NCBI GenBank assembly: GCA_937892395.1
Contig: CALAGJ010000100.1
Span: forward strand, 1 to 26,386
Source of the DNA: an uncultured Parafilimonas sp.
GTDB lineage: Bacteria; Bacteroidota; Bacteroidia; Chitinophagales; Chitinophagaceae
Direction: 5' to 3'
DNA: 26,386 nucleotides
Shown: piece after piece, positions 23,023 to 26,386 of the stretch
Position numbering within the stretch: position 1 is the stretch's first letter
Layout: the number at the start of each line of letters is the position of its first letter
Program-made: the position numbers and the translations under genes
The notes under the pieces: generated by a model
What the model was told of the DNA's origin: nothing
The model's input: only the letters and a program-made list of their open reading frames with translations
The model's database searches: none

Positions 23023-24924
23023 ATGCAGTCGGATAAGACAAAACACCATTTACTCCTGGCCGGTAGCTCGCTTAGTGAGGTCAATAATAGTGTCAATACA
23101 ACAGTGCCCAGAAAAGGATGGCGAAAAATTTTGCCATTTCTGGGTCCTGCATATTTGGTAAGTGTGGGCTATATGGATCCTGGCAATTGGGCTACCGATT
23201 TGCAAGGTGGAGCACAGTTTGGCTATCGGCTAATATGGGTATTGCTCATGAGCAACTTAATAGCATTGCTACTTCAAAGTATGAGTGCAAGGTTGGGCAT
23301 TGTAAGGCGTTTAGATTTGGCACAAGCCAACCGGGAAATCTATCCCACGGTGGTTAACTTTTTTCTTTACCTGCTGGCAGAGTTGGCCATAGCCGCTACT
23401 GACCTTGCAGAAGTGCTGGGTATGGCACTGGGCCTCAAACTCCTTACTGGGCTTCCTTTGATATGGGGAGTGGCCATAACTGTGCTGGACACATTTCTTA
23501 TTTTTTATTTACAGAAAAAGGGAATGAAATTTATGGAAGCATTTATTATAGCATTGGTGGCAGTAATTGCTGTTTCTTTTTTTATAGAACTCTTTCTGGC
23601 AAAGCCTGAAATGGGGCAAGTGGTAAAGGGTTTGATTCCTTCATCGCTCAATGAAAATGCATTGTATATAGCTGTGGGTATTATTGGAGCCACCGTAATG
23701 CCACATAATTTATACCTCCATTCTGCATTGGTACAAACTAGGAAAATAAAAATGGATAGTACCAGTATTAAAAAAGCATTGAAGTATAATTTTATTGATA
23801 GTGCTATTGCACTCAATGCTGCATTTTTTGTAAATGCTGCTATCTTAATTTTAGCAGCATCTGCATTTTTTTATAGTGGCAATAGTCAGGTGGCCAAAAT
23901 TGAAGATGCACATCGTTTATTAGATCCATTACTGGGTTCTTCGTTGGCACCAATACTTTTTGCTGTAGCCTTAATTGCATCCGGGCAGAGTTCTACTGTA
24001 ACGGGAACCCTTGCAGGGCAAATCATCATGGAAGGATACTTGCACTTGCGAATCAACCCGTGGTTAAGAAGACTGATTACAAGATTGCTTGCTATTATTC
24101 CGGCCGTAATTGTTATTCTTATTTATGGTGAATCAAAAGTGGACGACCTGCTGGTACTGAGCCAGGTACTACTTAGTATGCAGTTGGGTTTTGCCATTAT
24201 TCCTCTTATTTATTTTGTAAGCAATAAGAAGAAGATGGGTGAGTTTGCCATAAAACTCCCTACAAAAATCATAGCAGCCATTGTAGCTTTTATACTTATT
24301 TTTTTAAATGTAAGGTTGGTGTTTAATGAGATTGTTTCCTTTATGCAGATGCCGGGAAATACGGGGATTAAAATCATCATCATAGCAGCTGCAGTGGGCT
24401 TTGTATCATTATTTATTGCTATGATTATTTATCCCCTGCTGCGCAGAAATGAGCAAGAGCGAAGTGCAGATTTACATGGCCCAATTCCTCAGTTAAAACC
24501 ACAACAAATACCAGCAGTAAATAATGTAGCTATAGCGTTAGATTTTAATGCAAATGATGAAAAAGTGATCAGCAATGCACTAAGGCAGGGCAATGCCCAC
24601 ACATTTTATACACTGATACATATTGTAGAAACAGTACCTGCTAATTATGCCGGAGATTTAAGTGATGATCAAGAAACAAGATATGATGTGCAAAGGATGG
24701 AGTCATTAACTGCTCAGATGATTGCGATGGGTTATCAAGCACAGTATATGCTTGGCTATCATGATCGCATCAATGAAATAGTAAGACTTACAAAACTTTG
24801 CAATGCAGATCTATTGGTATTGGGTACACATGGCCATAAGGGTTTTAAAGATATTATTTATGGTGATACTGTAAATGCGGTAAGACATAAACTCAGTTCA
24901 ATAAATGTACTGATTGTAAAATAG
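23023..24924 (+). CDS. Nramp-family divalent metal transporter fused to a universal stress protein domain
   Basis: A 633-residue inner-membrane transporter for Mn2+ or Fe2+ driven by protons. The Nramp domain (about 35-475) has the metal-site motifs DPGN (52-55) in helix 1 and MPHN (226-229) in helix 6, followed by LYLHSALVQTR, and eleven or so hydrophobic helices. After a hydrophilic junction (RRNEQERSADLHGPIPQLKPQQ) residues about 505-633 form a UspA domain: NVAIALDFNANDEK at the start, and LLVLGTHGHKG (near 597-607) then INVLIVK at the end. The GxxG nucleotide motif is present (G601, G604), so the tail may bind ATP. Plain MntH proteins are about 410-430 residues, so the extra 200 are a true fusion. 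Control by the palindrome upstream suggests metal repression. Confidence 0.9.
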   Translation: MQSDKTKHHLLLAGSSLSEVNNSVNTTVPRKGWRKILPFLGPAYLVSVGYMDPGNWATDLQGGAQFGYRLIWVLLMSNLIALLLQSMSARLGIVRRLDLAQANREIYPTVVNFFLYLLAELAIAATDLAEVLGMALGLKLLTGLPLIWGVAITVLDTFLIFYLQKKGMKFMEAFIIALVAVIAVSFFIELFLAKPEMGQVVKGLIPSSLNENALYIAVGIIGATVMPHNLYLHSALVQTRKIKMDSTSIKKALKYNFIDSAIALNAAFFVNAAILILAASAFFYSGNSQVAKIEDAHRLLDPLLGSSLAPILFAVALIASGQSSTVTGTLAGQIIMEGYLHLRINPWLRRLITRLLAIIPAVIVILIYGESKVDDLLVLSQVLLSMQLGFAIIPLIYFVSNKKKMGEFAIKLPTKIIAAIVAFILIFLNVRLVFNEIVSFMQMPGNTGIKIIIIAAAVGFVSLFIAMIIYPLLRRNEQERSADLHGPIPQLKPQQIPAVNNVAIALDFNANDEKVISNALRQGNAHTFYTLIHIVETVPANYAGDLSDDQETRYDVQRMESLTAQMIAMGYQAQYMLGYHDRINEIVRLTKLCNADLLVLGTHGHKGFKDIIYGDTVNAVRHKLSSINVLIVK

Positions 24925-24940
24925 ACAGCCATTTCAATCC

Positions 24941-24974
24941 TTTATCTTAATGCTCAATGATTCTTTAAGATAAA
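24941..24974. terminator. Weak AT-rich hairpin after the Nramp gene
   Basis: TTTATCTTAA (24941-24950) and TTAAGATAAA (24965-24974) form a 10-bp perfect stem with a 14-base loop, 17 bases past the stop. It is AT-rich without a following T-run, so terminator function is only possible. Confidence 0.35.
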
Positions 24975-25049
24975 TGTATAGTATGCAATATATCGTTTAC
25001 TCACAGAAGACCTACACAGCAAAAGCTTACCAAGATTAATCTACATACC

Positions 25050-25184
25050 ATGAAACCAATCAGCAGTTCATATCAGTTATATTATTTTCCAACTCGTGTA
25101 AGAGCGGGTATGGGAAATCTATCCGCTAAAATAGAAATTGGAGTAGATGATGGTGATGGTAAATGCAATGCCTGTACTCCCTAA
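25050..25184 (+). CDS. Possible 44-residue peptide with C-terminal Cys-x-x-Cys
   Basis: A short frame, ATG at 25050 to TAA at 25182-25184, encoding MKPISSSYQLYYFPTRVRAG followed by 24 more residues ending in GDGKCNACTP. It has no signal peptide. The product has a Tyr-rich start, a middle with GNLSAKIEIGVDDG, and two Cys close to the end (CNAC), a shape compatible with a modified-peptide precursor or a small metal-binding peptide. It lies in a 445-base space otherwise free of long frames, between the Nramp gene and the attC-like repeat. No Shine-Dalgarno site or exact TAnnTTTG element was found before it, and no modifying enzyme is next to it, so it may be a chance frame or the remnant of a longer gene. 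Confidence 0.3.
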   Translation: MKPISSSYQLYYFPTRVRAGMGNLSAKIEIGVDDGDGKCNACTP

Positions 25185-25244
25185 AAATCTGCACAAAAAG
25201 CTATACTAAGCCACCTATACATCACTACCATCCTGCATGCCCGG

Positions 25245-25358
25245 CGTTGCTGAACAACGTATAGGCGAAAGCCCCCAGTTCGATTAATTTTATATGTCTT
25301 TATGAATGTAAAAAGGCTTATTGCAGGGGGCTTTCGGCTATATGTCTAAATGTTAGGC
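25245..25358 (-). repeat. Long imperfect inverted repeat resembling an integron attC site
   Basis: Read on the minus strand: GCCTAAC (25358-25352) fits the attC R'' consensus RYYYAAC exactly. An arm with TATAGCCGAAAGCCCCC (25341-25325) pairs with GGGGGCTTTCGCCTATA (25276-25260) with one mismatch, around a loop of about 48 bases. GTTCAGC (25255-25249) is a one-mismatch R' (GTTRRRY). R''-to-R' length is 110 bp. The R'' box begins 12 bases after the stop of the minus-strand gene at 25370, the usual cassette layout. A small hairpin CGTTG-CTGAA-CAACG sits at the far end (25245-25259). Confidence 0.5.
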
Positions 25359-25369
25359 GTAGGTTATGG

Positions 25370-25777
25370 TTAATCATATTTTTCAAAGTCAATTTCGTAA
25401 GGCAATTTTAGAAAGTCTTCTCGTTTAATAATATCCTTATTTTCATTGAGCATAATGAAAGTTGTATCTCGTTTTATTGATTTGTCTTTAAACCTTACTT
25501 GATAAAAACACTTTGCCTGAAAACCTATAGGTTTTATGGTGTCAGCTTTTGTAGAATTGCTGTCTAACAATTTAACAATTTTAATAACAGTGTATCGTCC
25601 TGAAATTAGTTGACAGTTTTTTGTGATTAATCCTACGACAGGTTTACGATTAAGTTTTAGTCCTATCCTAGGTTTACATTTCAAAGTTAGGTTTGTAGAT
25701 GAAAAAAATATTTTGTAGCCCATCATAGCTAAAGAAATATTTTTTTCATCGGTGCATTTCATGAGCAACTTCAACAT
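25370..25777 (-). pseudogene. Chimeric frame: truncated cassette gene read through from the IS3 end
   Basis: A 135-codon open frame of mixed origin. Codons 1-62 (25777-25592) lie inside the IS3-like element: they overlap the transposase 3' end in another frame and run through its subterminal repeats. From about 25590 to the stop (25370) the frame is host sequence, encoding roughly the last 73 residues of an unknown soluble protein (VIKIVKLLDSN..., CFYQVRFKDKSIKRDTTFIMLNE, then FLKLPYEIDFEKYD). That tail has no motif I recognise. I read it as the 3' remnant of a gene whose 5' part was displaced by the insertion. The remnant ends 11 bases before an attC-like site, so it was probably an integron cassette gene. 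The whole frame might still be translated as a hybrid. Confidence 0.55.
25595..25678. repeat. Three helically spaced subterminal repeats at the IS3 end
   Basis: Related 21-bp copies at 25595-25615 (TCGTCCTG...TTGACA), 25628-25648 (TAATCCTA...TTTACG) and 25658-25678 (TAGTCCTA...TTTACA). Starts are 33 and 30 bp apart, about three helical turns, so all face one side of the DNA. They are probably transposase-binding sites. Confidence 0.6.
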
Positions 25778-26348
25778 TTAGTAGCTTATTTTTTACATAA
25801 TAATTCTTCCATTTTCTTTGTACAGGCTCATTATTATTGTGTAATTCTATTGGTGTTTTATAACTAATACTACTGTGTGGACGTAAATGATTATACACAC
25901 TTATTGCTTTAGCTACACCCTGTTGTGCTGCTGCAAAATCTTTGTACACATCTTCCAATAATTCATCCTTTAAAATTCCATTTACTCTTTCTGCAATGGC
26001 ATTTTCTAATGGGTCACCATGCTCGGTCATGGATATTTTTATCTTCTTTTTTTTGAGTATTTCGACATAGGTATTGCAACAATATTGAACACCTCTATCG
26101 CTATGATGAATCAATTTATTTGGTTCTACATGGTTGTATTGCAGAGCTATTTTTAAAGCCTTAATACTTCCTGTGGCTTCTAATGTTTTGGATAAGTAAA
26201 AACCTACTATTTTTCTGCTATATGCATCTGTTATTAAACTCAAATATGCAAACCCATTTATTAAATGAATGTAAGTAATATCGCTTACCCATAATTGGAT
26301 AGAACCTACTGGAATTAACTCTTTGATTAAATTTTTAGAAGTACTGAT
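25746..26348 (-). pseudogene. IS3-family transposase OrfB (DDE integrase core), 5' part interrupted
   Basis: The C-terminal 200 residues of an IS3-type transposase. The catalytic triad is complete: Asp in WVSDITYI (near 26282), Asp in HHSDRGVQY 61 residues later, and Glu in NAIAERVNG with 35 residues between, the D-x35-E spacing of the family. YNHLRPHSSISYKTPIE is the usual C-terminal signature. The frame is closed by TAA at 26349-26351, and a TAG lies a little further upstream in the same frame. Between that TAA and the first catalytic Asp there is no ATG, GTG or TTG; the first possible start (TTG, 26243) would lose that Asp. A normal OrfB is about 280 residues. I therefore call it a disrupted copy, unless a frameshift in the unseen upstream part restores it. 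Confidence 0.75.
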
Positions 26349-26386
26349 TTAATCACCCCAAAATAAATACTATTATGATTAGCAAA

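Larger units (their letters stand above)
25591..26386 (-). mobile_element. IS3-family insertion sequence, one end and partial transposase; continues past the window
   Basis: The element end is placed at 25591, where TGTATCGTCC begins, with the terminal TG usual for IS3 family. Support: the broken IS3 transposase next to it, three related subterminal repeats, and the change of character of the frame at this point. The other end and the target duplication lie outside, so the exact boundary is unproved. Confidence 0.65.

Overview
The window looks like chromosomal DNA of a member of the Bacteroidota, most likely near the Chitinophagaceae. The sequence is AT-rich. SecD and SecF are fused. A secreted protease ends in a type IX secretion (T9SS) sorting domain. 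Several genes have the Bacteroidota -7 promoter element TAnnTTTG, clear Shine-Dalgarno sites are rare, and there are two ECF sigma/membrane-regulator pairs. The genus call is inference; no rRNA or tRNA was seen.

Layout. 1-2768: 3' part of secDF, then a bidirectional terminator. 2880-3875 (-): esterase lipoprotein. 4106-4747 (+): NAD(P)-binding reductase-like protein. 4883-7228 (+): T9SS-exported zinc metalloprotease. 7428-8687 (+): PLP-dependent alpha-oxoamine synthase (serine palmitoyltransferase-like). 8737-10631 (-): ECF sigma factor plus an anti-sigma-like protein with a beta-barrel-like C-terminus. 10768-11169 (+): small secreted protein. 11234-12909 (-): second ECF sigma factor, coupled to a membrane protein carrying a periplasmic trypsin-like protease. 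13056-13247 (+): divergent 63-residue lipoprotein made of heptad repeats. 13601-15259 (+): DEAD-box RNA helicase. 15275-16351 (-): exostosin-like glycosyltransferase. 16518-19958 (-): Mfd. 20051-20815 (+): flavin reductase. 20851-21873 (-): proline-iminopeptidase-like lipoprotein. 21961-22905 (-): unknown lipoprotein. 23023-24924 (+): Nramp metal transporter fused to a universal stress domain.

The right end is accessory DNA: a possible 44-residue peptide gene, a long imperfect inverted repeat resembling an integron attC site, the 3' end of a gene abutting that site, and an IS3-family element that has landed in that gene and runs off the window.

Functionally, most genes are single housekeeping or envelope genes. 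The parts with most to explain are the two envelope-signalling modules (8737-10680 and 11234-13247), the palindrome shared by the Nramp gene and its divergent lipoprotein neighbour (22952-22978), and the cassette-like right end (25050-26386).
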